From Bacteroidota bacterium (GTDB taxonomy: Bacteria > Bacteroidota > Bacteroidia > Chitinophagales > JACZTA01), in contig JACZTA010000004.1 of the NCBI GenBank assembly GCA_022573915.1, forward strand, positions 1 to 33,278: a DNA stretch of 33,278 nt, in the 5' to 3' direction. The position numbers were made by a program, and so were the translations under genes. This document shows positions 17,777-26,579 of this stretch, in pieces. The first letter of the stretch is position 1. Every line of letters starts with the position of its first letter. The notes beneath the pieces were generated by a model. The model made no database searches. It worked only from the letters and a program-made list of their open reading frames with translations, and had not been told where the DNA came from.

Positions 17777-18640
17777 CTATTGAATAAATAGTTTTTTCGT
17801 ACTACTCGTGCTTCCTGAGATGCACTGTACCAAATAAATTCCGGATTGCATTGTTTTTTCCGGAGTTACAGCAGTATGAGAATTACCTGCTTCCACTATA
17901 AGCTCTTGAACAAACTGTCCATTGAGGTTATAAACCAGAATAATCGCGTTTTTCACACCGTTTGGGAGGATAAAATGAATTTGGTTGTTGACTTGATATA
18001 CCAAAAAATCGGATTCCTCATTGTTCCACTCATTTTCATGAATTCCGGAAACAGTTTTAGAACTTATGGTTAATGTTTCGGTATAAACGAGGTCACCATT
18101 ATCAGTAGCATCATTATTTGCAGCAACTGTCGCTACATAAAACGTTATATCACCTTCATCCGTTGCGGGAGCAGTCCAGTTAAATGTCCATTCTCCCAGC
18201 CCCGCGCTTTTAGGATTTGTGCCGTCAAATTTATAAGTAACATATCTTCTGTTTGGAAAGTCATTCGAACCCGGTAAAACCTGAGTTCTTCCCGGTTCAG
18301 TCATGGCTAAGGAACCAATATTGGTATCATCATTATCACGCAGGGCAACGAATTCGAAACCAAATCTGTAAATATTGGCTTGACTCAACGAAACGGTCAC
18401 GGGATAAGTCACTCCCGGAGTATATTCGGTTTCATTATCGCCCATGACGATGCTGGTGATTCCCGGGCCCGTATTCAATCCAACATCCGAATGACAACCA
18501 CTTTTATAGCAGGTCACTTCTCCGGGTGCGCCGGTACTTGCTGCAGGCGCTCCGGTCGAAGCCGCCTGGTTAAAAGCAGAATAAACAACTGCACCAATAA
18601 CCAATAAAACCATGGGAAGAATATGCTTGATTTTTAACAT
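17777..18640 (-). CDS. Choice-of-anchor V domain protein with T9SS sorting domain
   Basis: This 287-residue secreted protein has a signal peptide (about 1-25), a direct repeat of the short string AASTGAP (residues 26-39), and then a choice-of-anchor V/Reeler-like beta-sandwich domain from about 40 to 190. The domain starts GAPGEVTCYKSGCHSD; most members have a CxxCH-like cysteine pair, here spaced C44-x4-C49-H50. A T9SS sorting domain covers the C-terminus (about 205-287), ending KKLFIQ, although its NP motif is poorly preserved. The role is unknown; export to the cell surface is well supported. An AT-rich palindrome ATTCAA/TTGAAT spans the stop and may assist termination. Confidence 0.8.
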   Translation of the reverse strand: MLKIKHILPMVLLVIGAVVYSAFNQAASTGAPAASTGAPGEVTCYKSGCHSDVGLNTGPGITSIVMGDNETEYTPGVTYPVTVSLSQANIYRFGFEFVALRDNDDTNIGSLAMTEPGRTQVLPGSNDFPNRRYVTYKFDGTNPKSAGLGEWTFNWTAPATDEGDITFYVATVAANNDATDNGDLVYTETLTISSKTVSGIHENEWNNEESDFLVYQVNNQIHFILPNGVKNAIILVYNLNGQFVQELIVEAGNSHTAVTPEKTMQSGIYLVQCISGSTSSTKKLFIQ

Positions 18641-18692
18641 GATTTGGACGGATTTTTTATAAAAATAAGGTTTTTTCCGATTTAAAAAAATC

Positions 18693-18700
18693 CAAACATA
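18693..18700 (-). promoter_or_regulatory. -7 promoter box for the choice-of-anchor V gene
   Basis: On the minus strand the bases read TATGTTTG, matching TAnnTTTG, about 52 bases upstream of the ATG at 18640. The leader between them contains an AT-rich inverted repeat, GGATTTTTT with AAAAAATCC. Confidence 0.5.
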
Positions 18701-18846
18701 TAGTAAAAATTACATACCGGCGTATCATGCGTTTGTAATATTTTTATTTTCTAATAAATTCAGTAATTTGCACTATATCAAGTTAAAATTGGCGAACATA
18801 TCATGAGAATACAATGTGTTATTCTCAAAATTTAAAACCTGTAATA

Positions 18847-20655
18847 ATGAAAAACTCAATTTATATTCTTACGCTGTTATTGTTATTTGGAATGACAGCT
18901 TTTGCACAAAGCACTTTTCAACGAATTTACGTGGAACCGGATAACGCCCGGTTTTATGGAATGGACCTGACCTCCGATGGCGGTATTATCCTGGCCGGTT
19001 ATACAGGGACCAATCAAAATTATGATGTTTATCTCGTTAAATTGGATTCCATCGGTGATACTTTATGGACGAGGGAGTTAGGTGCTGGTGGGATAGATAT
19101 AGCCTATAGTGTCAAACAAACCAGTGATGGTGGATATATAGTTACCGGATTGACAGATAGCTACGGGCAATTGAATTATGATGTGTTTTTACTTAAGGTT
19201 AGTGCAACCGGAGGCCTGGATTGGTCTAAAACTTATGGTGGCATTGCAGATGAGGTGGCATATTCTGTACTACAGACCAGTGATGGTGGATTCTTTATGG
19301 CAGGCTATTCTGAAAGTATTGGTGCAGGTGATAACGATGTTCTTTTGATTAAAACGGATGGCTCAGGAGTATTGAGTTGGAATAAAGCTTATGGTACCAA
19401 TGACGACGATCAGGCGCGGGCAGCTCGCGAACTTTCGGGTGGTGGATTTATGATCACCGGACATTCAGGTGCCGGGCAATCAGGCTTGAGAGATGTCATT
19501 GTTATGATAACGGATGCGGATGGAGACACCGTTTGGACAAGGCAGCTGGGTGGGTCGCAAAATGATCTGGGCTATGATATCAATGTTACTTCAGATGGTG
19601 GTTATGTATTTACGGGTGAAACTTTTAGTTTTGGCGCAGGTCAACGCGATGGGTTCATTTGGAAAATGAGCAGCTCAGGTATATTTATGTGGGGCAAAAC
19701 ATATGGCTCAGGCGGTTATGAAGAAGGGTATGAGATATTTGAAGCGGCTGATGGAGGTTTAGCACTCATCGTAGAAACCAGTGGAATCGGTTTGGGAAGC
19801 AATGACTTTCAGTTGATCCGTACTGATGCTAATGGGGATACAACATTTACCAGAACATATGGTACAACAAATGGAGATAATCCACGTATGCTGATGCAAA
19901 CACCGGATGGTGGGTATGTACTTGCAGGATATAACACAACGGGTGGATTTGGTGGAAGCAGCAGGGCATTTGTAATAAGAACCGATGATAAAGGGCAACA
20001 TCCTTCAGAATGTAATATAGGACCGGGAGGTGGCATAGTTGCTCCTTCAACCCCCACGGTTAAGGCTACGAATTATTCCATGAACACTACAGCATTAATT
20101 GAAAATAATACTACCTGGAATTATAACGGAACAGGGACTGACGTCCAACAATTGGAAATGATTGTTTCTGCATTTTCAAGCCCGGCAACGGATTGGTCGT
20201 TTGGTAGTGCCACAGTTACGATTACAGGAGGGAATTTCCCGTTCTCATATCTTTGGGATGACCAGGCGAGTCAAACATCTCAAACTGCCATTAACTTATT
20301 TCCGGGTGTGTATTCGGTCGTAATTTCTGATAATTTGGGTTGCACTGCCAAAGCTGAAGTTCGGGTATTTAACAATACCGGTATTGCAGATATTCAATCA
20401 GGTAATAAGTTCTACATTTATCCAAATCCTTCTGATGGTCAGTTCACCGTGGTCATCCCTCAGGTTGGATCCGACATTGAAATGTCAGTTTACACAATGG
20501 ATGGCAAGCTTGTCCATTCGGCAGAGTTTGGACAAGGAACTTATGGTTCTCAATTGCACAAGACGCTTGATCTTAGTCAATTTGGAAGAGGGTTATTCTA
20601 TGTGAAGGTCATAACCAAGGACTATGTGATGACGCAAAAGGTGATCGTAGAGTAA
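18847..20655 (+). CDS. T9SS-exported repeat protein with seven DGG-type repeats
   Basis: The ATG at 18847 opens a signal peptide (MKNSIYILTLLLLFGMTAFAQ); an in-frame start at 18814 adds an unlikely leader. The 602-residue protein has seven repeats of about 55-60 residues, each with a TSDGGYIxxG-type strand followed by a DxxLxKxDxxG-type strand and ending WxKxYG (for example QTSDGGYIVTG, QTSDGGFFMAG, VTSDGGYVFTG, QTPDGGYVLAG). A seven-unit count suggests a beta-propeller. A short SprB-like stretch follows (NFPFSYLWDDQASQTSQT), then a T9SS type A domain from FYIYPNPSDGQF to the end. It is likely a surface or shed protein; no catalytic motif is visible. Confidence 0.88.
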   Translation: MKNSIYILTLLLLFGMTAFAQSTFQRIYVEPDNARFYGMDLTSDGGIILAGYTGTNQNYDVYLVKLDSIGDTLWTRELGAGGIDIAYSVKQTSDGGYIVTGLTDSYGQLNYDVFLLKVSATGGLDWSKTYGGIADEVAYSVLQTSDGGFFMAGYSESIGAGDNDVLLIKTDGSGVLSWNKAYGTNDDDQARAARELSGGGFMITGHSGAGQSGLRDVIVMITDADGDTVWTRQLGGSQNDLGYDINVTSDGGYVFTGETFSFGAGQRDGFIWKMSSSGIFMWGKTYGSGGYEEGYEIFEAADGGLALIVETSGIGLGSNDFQLIRTDANGDTTFTRTYGTTNGDNPRMLMQTPDGGYVLAGYNTTGGFGGSSRAFVIRTDDKGQHPSECNIGPGGGIVAPSTPTVKATNYSMNTTALIENNTTWNYNGTGTDVQQLEMIVSAFSSPATDWSFGSATVTITGGNFPFSYLWDDQASQTSQTAINLFPGVYSVVISDNLGCTAKAEVRVFNNTGIADIQSGNKFYIYPNPSDGQFTVVIPQVGSDIEMSVYTMDGKLVHSAEFGQGTYGSQLHKTLDLSQFGRGLFYVKVITKDYVMTQKVIVE

Positions 20656-20665
20656 TCTGAGAAGA

Positions 20666-20941
20666 TCAGGAAATGCCGTGATCCTGGTGCATCGCTTTTA
20701 CTTCATCAGCGGTGAAAGTGTTTAGCTTGATTACTCGGGCTTTGTCTGTGTGGATAGGTGAAAGAGTATTTCTAATTTCTTCTTCACTTTCAGCATCAGC
20801 GATCATGATTCCTGTATGATTTCCCGCATTGCATCCCCAATAGAAGTGTGTTATATATCCTTGAATTGCAATAGCTTTTATAGCCTTGGCACATGTCGAA
20901 TCAAGTTTAACCGCAATGGGCAAAGCATACGCAAAGAACAA
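20666..20941 (-). CDS. Small conserved-looking hypothetical protein
   Basis: A 91-residue frame that begins with TTG at 20941 (an in-frame TAA lies just upstream, so no ATG is available). The protein has two likely helices and beta strands with no membrane segment: YALPIAVKLDSTCAKAIKAI, GYITHFYWGCNAGNHTGIMI and EEEIRNTLSPIHTDKARVIK. The pattern is compatible with a ferredoxin-like alpha/beta fold of the kind seen in small stress or dabb-like proteins, but this is a weak inference. It ends 11 bases from the T9SS gene stop (convergent). Confidence 0.7.
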   Translation of the reverse strand: MFFAYALPIAVKLDSTCAKAIKAIAIQGYITHFYWGCNAGNHTGIMIADAESEEEIRNTLSPIHTDKARVIKLNTFTADEVKAMHQDHGIS

Positions 20942-20954
20942 GGAAGTATTAAAG

Positions 20955-21003
20955 CTGGTTTAATTGCTCTGCGACCTTCGCGTCTCCATCTTTGCGTGCT
21001 TTG
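20955..21003. repeat. TTCGCG/TTTGCG-rich short repeat segment upstream of the ABC gene
   Basis: Short units of the type CTTCGCG, TCTTTGCG recur here (CTGCGACCTTCGCGTCTCC then ATCTTTGCGTGCTTTGG). Strings of this style are widely dispersed in bacterial intergenic DNA in my memory. It lies in the 97 bases between two divergent genes and overlaps the promoter of the ABC gene. A similar GCGTCTTTGCATCTTCGC string is inside the 5' end of the large OmpA-type gene near 24309. Confidence 0.35.
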
Positions 21004-21019
21004 GGGTTTTCTTTTGTCT

Positions 21020-21027
21020 TATATTTG
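21020..21027 (+). promoter_or_regulatory. -7 promoter box for the ABC exporter genes
   Basis: TATATTTG is a perfect TAnnTTTG match 11 bases upstream of the ATG at 21039. A TTG at 21001-21003, 16 bases before it, could serve as the -33 element, slightly closer than usual. Confidence 0.55.
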
Positions 21028-21038
21028 CATTCCCTAAA

Positions 21039-21980
21039 ATGAACCCAACCACCGAAAATATAATCGAAGTAACCAACGTCAAGAAGTATTTCAAAGACGT
21101 CAAAGCAGTTGATGGGGTGGATCTTGAAATCAAGACGGGGGAGTACGTTGCCCTGCTTGGTCCTAATGGGGCCGGCAAAACAACCCTGGTAGAAATGATT
21201 GAAGGCATCCAAAAACCGGACTCCGGCGAAATTAGGATCAATGGTAAAAAGTGGCGGGGAAATAGAGATGCACTTCATAAAATTATAGGGATCTCATTTC
21301 AGGAAACCAGATTCATGGACAAGATAACGGTTAATGAAACGCTGAAGATGTTTGCCAGTTTTTATGATCTTGACCTTGACAGGGTGCAGTTGATTCTTAA
21401 GTTGATTAATCTCGAAGAAAAACAGAAGAGCTACGTGGTAAATCTATCCGGTGGGCAGAGGCAAAAATTGGCCCTTGGAATCGCATTGTTAAATAAGCCC
21501 CCGCTATTGCTACTCGATGAGCCTACAACCGGACTGGATCCAACAGCACGGAGGGAGATGTGGGATATTTTGTTCAGACTGAAAAAAGAGAATAACACGA
21601 CCATGATACTGACTACCCATTATATGGAAGAAGCCGAAACTCTATGTGATAGGATCGTGATCATGGATCAGGGAAAAATATTGGCGAAAGGAACACTCGA
21701 TGAGTTACTTTCAGAGAACAAGAGTGGGGAAGTGATAGAATTTGGTTTGGAGGGCAACGGACATACACCTGATTTTAGCCGGCTGAAGGGAATGCAAAGT
21801 GTGCACTATAATGAGGAAAATGCAAAGGGGAAACTGATCGTGGATGATATAGCAATACAGCTTCCGCATTTCATTGACACGATCAATGAACAAAATTTTA
21901 AACTCAAGTCCCTGGAGTGCAGAAAGATGACTCTTGACGATCTTTTCATTAAAATGACCGGCAGACGATTAAGCGATTAG
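21039..21980 (+). CDS. ABC transporter ATP-binding protein
   Basis: The ATG at 21039 follows the promoter box; an upstream ATG at 20964 would be inside the promoter and encode a hydrophobic leader not expected for an ATPase. The 313-residue protein has Walker A GPNGAGKTT (41-49), Q-loop SFQE (about 86-89), signature LSGGQRQK (136-143), Walker B LLLLDEP (156-162, D160 and E161) and a switch histidine in LTTHYMEEAE. A C-terminal extension of about 80 residues with KMTLDDLFIKMTGR is typical of ABC-2 drug or polysaccharide exporter ATPases. It is coupled to the permease, whose ATG is one base after its stop region. Confidence 0.95.
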   Translation: MNPTTENIIEVTNVKKYFKDVKAVDGVDLEIKTGEYVALLGPNGAGKTTLVEMIEGIQKPDSGEIRINGKKWRGNRDALHKIIGISFQETRFMDKITVNETLKMFASFYDLDLDRVQLILKLINLEEKQKSYVVNLSGGQRQKLALGIALLNKPPLLLLDEPTTGLDPTARREMWDILFRLKKENNTTMILTTHYMEEAETLCDRIVIMDQGKILAKGTLDELLSENKSGEVIEFGLEGNGHTPDFSRLKGMQSVHYNEENAKGKLIVDDIAIQLPHFIDTINEQNFKLKSLECRKMTLDDLFIKMTGRRLSD

Positions 21981-21981
21981 G

Positions 21982-23091
21982 ATGGTCAAGAGCACACTTC
22001 TACAACTCATATCGATTCAATTCAAGGAATTCTTGCGCGAACCCGGTATCATCTTCTGGGCATTGTTGTTTCCTATACTCATGGCCTGGGTATTGGGTAT
22101 AGCATTTACGAAGAAAGGAGAAGTCGTGCGCCAGGTAGCTCTGATTGAAAATATAGATTCTACTAATATCAACTTAAGAGATTTTTTGAGTGATCCACAA
22201 ATTAAAGTTCTAAAAAGCGGAGAACATCAGCAAACATTCACCAGCGTAATTGAAAACACAAAATTGGGTAATACAACCTATAAGTTTTTGATCACCTCAT
22301 GGGATGCTGCAGAGCTTATGCTCAAGAGAGGAAAAATAGCAGTGATTCTTGTAGAACACGAGGAGAATGTTGAGTTTCATTTTGATCCAAGTAACCCCGA
22401 ATCTCAGTCGGTATATTTGCAGCTGTCGGCTGTCTTTAACGATGCTTCATTCATATATGAAACCAGTACTATCAGACCTCTTACAAAGGCAGGTACCAGG
22501 TATATAGATTTCCTGGTTCCGGGATTGATTGCGTTAGGAATCATGAATTCCTGTATGTGGGGGATCAGTTATGCGCTGATCGATATGAGATCCAAGAAGT
22601 TGCTGCGACGAATGGTGGCTACACCCATGAAGAAATCGACATTTCTTATCGCGCAGTTCAGTACCAGGGTAGTCATGAGCTTTGTCGAATCTGCTCTGCT
22701 GTTCACATTTGCATTTTATATTTTTAAAGTGGACCTGCAGGGAAGCTTTATTGCATTACTGGCAGTCTTCGTAGCAGGTAATATTGCCTTTTCGGGATTG
22801 GCTATTCTGGTTTCTTCACGGACCGCACATTCGAGGGTGGGAAATGGACTGATCAATGCGGTAGTCATGCCGATGATGATCCTCTCAGGTATATTTTTCA
22901 GCTATCATAACTTCCCGGATTGGTCGGTCGATGTGATTCAAAAACTACCACTAACGATGCTCGCTGATAGCGTGAGGAGCATCTTTAATGAAGGTGCCGG
23001 TTTATCAGATGTATTATTTGAAGCCGGGATGTTAAGCGCAATTGGGATCCTGTTCTACTCTGTTGGTTTGTGGATTTATAAATGGTACTAA
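21982..23091 (+). CDS. ABC-2 type transporter permease
   Basis: A 369-residue membrane protein that starts one base after the stop of the ATPase gene. It has a first helix at about residues 22-41 (FWALLFPILMAWVLGIAFTK), a large extracytoplasmic domain of about 130 residues, and a C-terminal block of five helices with FLVPGLIALGIMNSCMWGIS and MPMMILSGIFFSYHNFPDW. That is the YhbF/YhcJ-like ABC2_membrane_3 architecture. The pair should export a small molecule, drug or lipid, but the substrate is not deducible. No accessory membrane-fusion gene is near, although a possible outer-membrane protein gene follows after 308 bases. Confidence 0.92.
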   Translation: MVKSTLLQLISIQFKEFLREPGIIFWALLFPILMAWVLGIAFTKKGEVVRQVALIENIDSTNINLRDFLSDPQIKVLKSGEHQQTFTSVIENTKLGNTTYKFLITSWDAAELMLKRGKIAVILVEHEENVEFHFDPSNPESQSVYLQLSAVFNDASFIYETSTIRPLTKAGTRYIDFLVPGLIALGIMNSCMWGISYALIDMRSKKLLRRMVATPMKKSTFLIAQFSTRVVMSFVESALLFTFAFYIFKVDLQGSFIALLAVFVAGNIAFSGLAILVSSRTAHSRVGNGLINAVVMPMMILSGIFFSYHNFPDWSVDVIQKLPLTMLADSVRSIFNEGAGLSDVLFEAGMLSAIGILFYSVGLWIYKWY

Positions 23092-23399
23092 CAGAGTGTG
23101 GGTGTGAGAGTGAGTGTGGCTTAACTCTATATTGAATAAGAAATGCATGTGCATGGAGAATGCATGCAAACCTGGCCTAGCTTTAGCGAAGGCATGGCCG
23201 CGCATTCAAGTAGCCATTTAACCATGCAGCCATGTAGCAATTTCTTTAGCTGAGTGAATTTAATCATATCTACACAAACTTTTCTTATTCAAATCCTCGC
23301 GCTAAGATTAAAGCCCAATTTGGAACAATTTTCGCATCCTTATAGTGAATTTACTGTTTACTAAAGTTGTTTCTCTGGTTACAGTAACAATTTTGTGAT
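23092..23399. other. Intergenic region with short repeats
   Basis: This 308-base gap begins with a GTG-rich stretch (GTGTGGGTGTGAGAGTGAG) and holds several repeated words: GCATG/TGCATG motifs near 23145-23166, GGCC boxes at 23174 and 23196, and an 8-base periodic run at 23214-23245. Just before the next gene is GTTACAGTAAC, an 11-base palindrome. I see no ORF of coding quality. Confidence 0.55.
23214..23245. repeat. Octamer repeat CCATNNAN-type
   Basis: Four tandem degenerate 8-base units are read: CCATTTAA, CCATGCAG, CCATGTAG and CAATTTCT. Similar CCATTTAACCAT-type strings are common between genes of Bacteroidota in my memory. No function is evident. Confidence 0.5.
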
Positions 23400-24158
23400 A
23401 TGGCCCTTAAACCTAACCTACTTATCACCCTTAGCTTAATCCTTGCCGTTAATTCTTACGCATTTTCACAAGACATTGAGATAGGACTAACCTCTCAGCT
23501 TGGAGGATACACCAAGGGAGAATTCAGCACGTACGGCATAAACAACACGCTTAACAGGTATGAATCCAATACAGAATCATTTATTGGTGGAGTTACGGGG
23601 TTGCTGCATTCAACAAATCAGAAGTTTTACGTGTTAAAGCTTATTTATCAAAATTATAATTATCATTCTTCGTTTACATCTGATAGCTCCAGCGGCAACT
23701 ACTCTGTTATTTTGGATGACCAATTTACCCGGGGAATAGAAGCAGGCTTTGGTATTGGAAAGTTATTGGAGCGTGAAAAACTAAGGTTCAGGGTAGGAGT
23801 AGAAATTAGTTTTTATGGAGCCTTCGCAAATAAAGGATTTTATTCAAAAGCAGAATATGTTAATTCAATACTCCGTGATTCTCTGGTCATTCACACTTCC
23901 AATCTCTTGGGTGAAATAACCAGACTTGCCATATTTTATTCAATAGAGTACAATATATTTGGCGATGTTTTCTTGGGAACTGAATTGGGTACCGGTGTAC
24001 AGCATACCGTTTCAATAGGTACGATCAGGCAAACCTTCGAATATTATAATGAAAGCGGAACGTTGTACGACACGAAGGTTCAGGATCTGAGAGTTAAGAA
24101 TTCAGCTGATTCGTTTTATTTCCTTGTGCCGTCAATAAATTTGTTTTATAAATTTTAG
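23400..24158 (+). CDS. Probable outer-membrane beta-barrel protein
   Basis: The 252-residue protein has a signal peptide (MALKPNLLITLSLILAVNSYAFSQ) and then alternating amphipathic strands with many tyrosine, phenylalanine and glycine turns (IEIGLTSQLGGYTKGEF, LKLIYQNYNYHSS, GVEISFYGAFANKGFYSK). It ends with an aromatic C-terminal strand (INLFYKF), which is typical of outer-membrane barrels inserted by BamA. No family name is certain. It precedes the OmpA-type gene by about 30 bases and may be cotranscribed with it. Confidence 0.75.
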   Translation: MALKPNLLITLSLILAVNSYAFSQDIEIGLTSQLGGYTKGEFSTYGINNTLNRYESNTESFIGGVTGLLHSTNQKFYVLKLIYQNYNYHSSFTSDSSSGNYSVILDDQFTRGIEAGFGIGKLLEREKLRFRVGVEISFYGAFANKGFYSKAEYVNSILRDSLVIHTSNLLGEITRLAIFYSIEYNIFGDVFLGTELGTGVQHTVSIGTIRQTFEYYNESGTLYDTKVQDLRVKNSADSFYFLVPSINLFYKF

Positions 24159-24187
24159 TAACACTATTAAGGAAGATAGAGGGGGGC

Positions 24188-26569
24188 ATTGTAATCCGTA
24201 AGTTAAAATTTAAATATAGCAATTCTAAATATCTCGGACCTTCGGCCAAAGTAATTATAAGCCTCCTGATTCTTATTTTCTTCTCAACCCAAAAGGCATC
24301 TTCACAAGGCGTCTTTGCATCTTCGCTAAGCACCTTAGATAGTGGATTAATTGTGTACTATCCGTTCAGCGGTAATGCAAATGACGAAAGTGGTAATGGT
24401 AATGATGGGATTGTAATCGGTGCGTCGTTAACGTCTGACCGATTTTCAAATCCGAATAGTGCGTACTATTTTGACGGGGTAGATGATTATATCATTATTG
24501 ACGGTGCTGCAAGGTCATTGACTGAATATGCGATTTGTTTCTGGTACAATACAACAACTTTAAAGTGGGGCAGCAGTTGGAAAGCTGGGATACTATTCAG
24601 CGGCAACCATGCAACTTCAAATCGTCTAGGAAAACCAAATATACATCTGGAAGAAGATGGCACGGTGAGGGTTACGGGTGGATGGCCAAGTTCAGGAAAC
24701 TATCCGGAGGTTGTTTCAGATACGGGTATGGGAAATGGCAAATGGCATTTTGTTGTAGCCAACTTCAATGACCATGTCAATGCATTTGAGTTATACGTAG
24801 ATGGACAATTTGTGGGAGCCGATACCAGTTATACCAGGCCGCTGCACCTTGAAAATAAAAATGCGACAAATTATATGCTCACTCTTGGATTCAGAAATGG
24901 TAATTCACAATATTATGAAGGGATGATAGATGACTTCAGGATCTATGAGCGGCAGCTTAATAAACGGGAAATACGGGCTCTTTTTCTTGAAGAAAAAAGC
25001 ACCTCAATCAAACCTAAAGTTCCAAGAGCTTATAAAGTTACGAGCAATGGAAAACCAGGTGGTCATGGGGGACACCCAGCCGAAATGGCATTTGACCAAA
25101 ATTACTGTACAAATTGGAACTCAGGTCTGCGTGCACCACGTTGGATTGCCATTGATTTTATAGACAGAATTGATATAGATCATATCCGCCTTCGTGTGCA
25201 GCAAACACCAATTGTTGGTACAACCACGCACCAAGTGCTAATATCTCACGACGGATTGAATTGGGAAGTGTCTGAGGAGTTCACACTCAAAACCGTCAAT
25301 GGTAATTTTATCAACCGGTTCTATTATCCACCATTAAGAGATGTCAGGGCATTAAAAATTCTAACGGTTAAATCGCCATCATGGATAGCATGGAAGGAAA
25401 TAGAGATAAATCCCGAAGACACATTGCCAATTCAAGTATATCCAAGAGGTCCGTTAAAAGTATCCGAAGGAGAATATGTTGATCTAAAAATCCATGTCAA
25501 TACACTTGATAAAAAAGTTAAGTGGCAATTGGATGGCCAGGATATTGCCGGCGCGAATTCCTCTGTTTATCGTGCGAATCAAACCGGAAGTTATACAGCT
25601 TTGATAGGGAAGGATGATTGCTTTCTGTCTTCTCAGCCCGTGATAATTGAGGTAATAGCTAGTTGTCCGGGAAATGTGCCCACATCCGAGAACCTGATTA
25701 TAAATGGTGGTTTTGGTGATGGCTTTGTCGAGTTCGAGACAGAATATAATTTCGTGAGAGGAGCCAACACGAGTAGGGAGGCGGCCAAATTTACTATCGC
25801 TACTTATCCTTTTCAATTTCAATCCAAATGGACCGCCTGCCATGATCCGGCAGACAGGGGTTCGCCGATGATGATAGTTAACGGAGCGACTACCGAAAAG
25901 TTTCTTTGGAAACAATCCGTGCCTGTCCAACCGGGAAATACTTATATCTTTTCCATGAAAGTAGCCTCGGCTATTAGTCACAGTGTTGCGAAGATGCAAG
26001 TTTCAATTAATGGCAGAATTTTAAACAATTCTATTGGTGCTTCAAATACCGTTTGTCTATGGAAATCGGTTAACGCAACCTGGGAGTCAGACAAGAATTC
26101 TGTCGCTGAGGTTATCATACACAACACAAACCTTGAATCAGGAGGAAATGATTTTGTAATAGATGATATTTCGTTAGTCAGGTGTAACAGTCAAACGATC
26201 GAGGAGATGCTTGAAGAGATGGGATCAGATGCCTCTATCATTCTTGATAAGATTCATTTTGATCTAAACAGTTACGAACTCAAGCCATCATCATTCGTAC
26301 AATTGGATGATCTGGTATCTTATTTAAAGAGGAATCCTGAGATTAAGTTCGAGATACACGGGCATACCGATTCGGGTGGTCCGTACTGGTTCAATAAGCC
26401 TCTTTCTGAGAATAGGGCCAAGGTTGTCGGTGATTATTTAGTCGATAAGAGAATCAGCCGCACTCGGTTCACAACACATGGATTCGCCAGTGAGTACCCG
26501 ATCGTCCGGAATACCGATCGCGCTGGAAGGTATAAGAATAGAAGAGTAGAATTTAAACCTATTGATTGA
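24188..26569 (+). CDS. LamG / F5/8-type / Ig-like / carbohydrate-binding-like protein with OmpA domain
   Basis: The open frame extends well upstream of the GTG at 24353. A start at ATT 24188 gives a signal peptide whose core is AKVIISLLILIFFSTQKASS, and no ATG, GTG or TTG lies in frame before it. The 793-residue product has a LamG/concanavalin-like domain (about residues 60-255, GLIVYYPFSGN and YFDGVDDYI), an F5/8 type C (discoidin) domain (about 275-400, GGHPAEMAFDQN, WIAIDF), an Ig-like domain (about 415-490), a CBM-like jelly-roll (about 500-665, NLIINGGFGDGF) and an OmpA C-terminal peptidoglycan-binding domain (about 675-793: IHFDLNSYELK, HGHTDSGG, NRRVEFKP). The protein probably anchors to peptidoglycan in the outer membrane and presents carbohydrate-binding domains. 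The initiator is the odd part. Confidence 0.85.
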   Translation: MVIRKLKFKYSNSKYLGPSAKVIISLLILIFFSTQKASSQGVFASSLSTLDSGLIVYYPFSGNANDESGNGNDGIVIGASLTSDRFSNPNSAYYFDGVDDYIIIDGAARSLTEYAICFWYNTTTLKWGSSWKAGILFSGNHATSNRLGKPNIHLEEDGTVRVTGGWPSSGNYPEVVSDTGMGNGKWHFVVANFNDHVNAFELYVDGQFVGADTSYTRPLHLENKNATNYMLTLGFRNGNSQYYEGMIDDFRIYERQLNKREIRALFLEEKSTSIKPKVPRAYKVTSNGKPGGHGGHPAEMAFDQNYCTNWNSGLRAPRWIAIDFIDRIDIDHIRLRVQQTPIVGTTTHQVLISHDGLNWEVSEEFTLKTVNGNFINRFYYPPLRDVRALKILTVKSPSWIAWKEIEINPEDTLPIQVYPRGPLKVSEGEYVDLKIHVNTLDKKVKWQLDGQDIAGANSSVYRANQTGSYTALIGKDDCFLSSQPVIIEVIASCPGNVPTSENLIINGGFGDGFVEFETEYNFVRGANTSREAAKFTIATYPFQFQSKWTACHDPADRGSPMMIVNGATTEKFLWKQSVPVQPGNTYIFSMKVASAISHSVAKMQVSINGRILNNSIGASNTVCLWKSVNATWESDKNSVAEVIIHNTNLESGGNDFVIDDISLVRCNSQTIEEMLEEMGSDASIILDKIHFDLNSYELKPSSFVQLDDLVSYLKRNPEIKFEIHGHTDSGGPYWFNKPLSENRAKVVGDYLVDKRISRTRFTTHGFASEYPIVRNTDRAGRYKNRRVEFKPID

Positions 26570-26579
26570 GAAAATATAA

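Noticed and set aside
23092-23399. Small gene in the ABC permease downstream gap
   Set aside because: Only short, repeat-rich, low-complexity sequence is present, with no frame of coding quality.
25484-25999. 171-residue minus-strand ORF within the OmpA-type gene
   Set aside because: It is fully inside the opposite strand of a strongly supported multi-domain gene and shows no domain.
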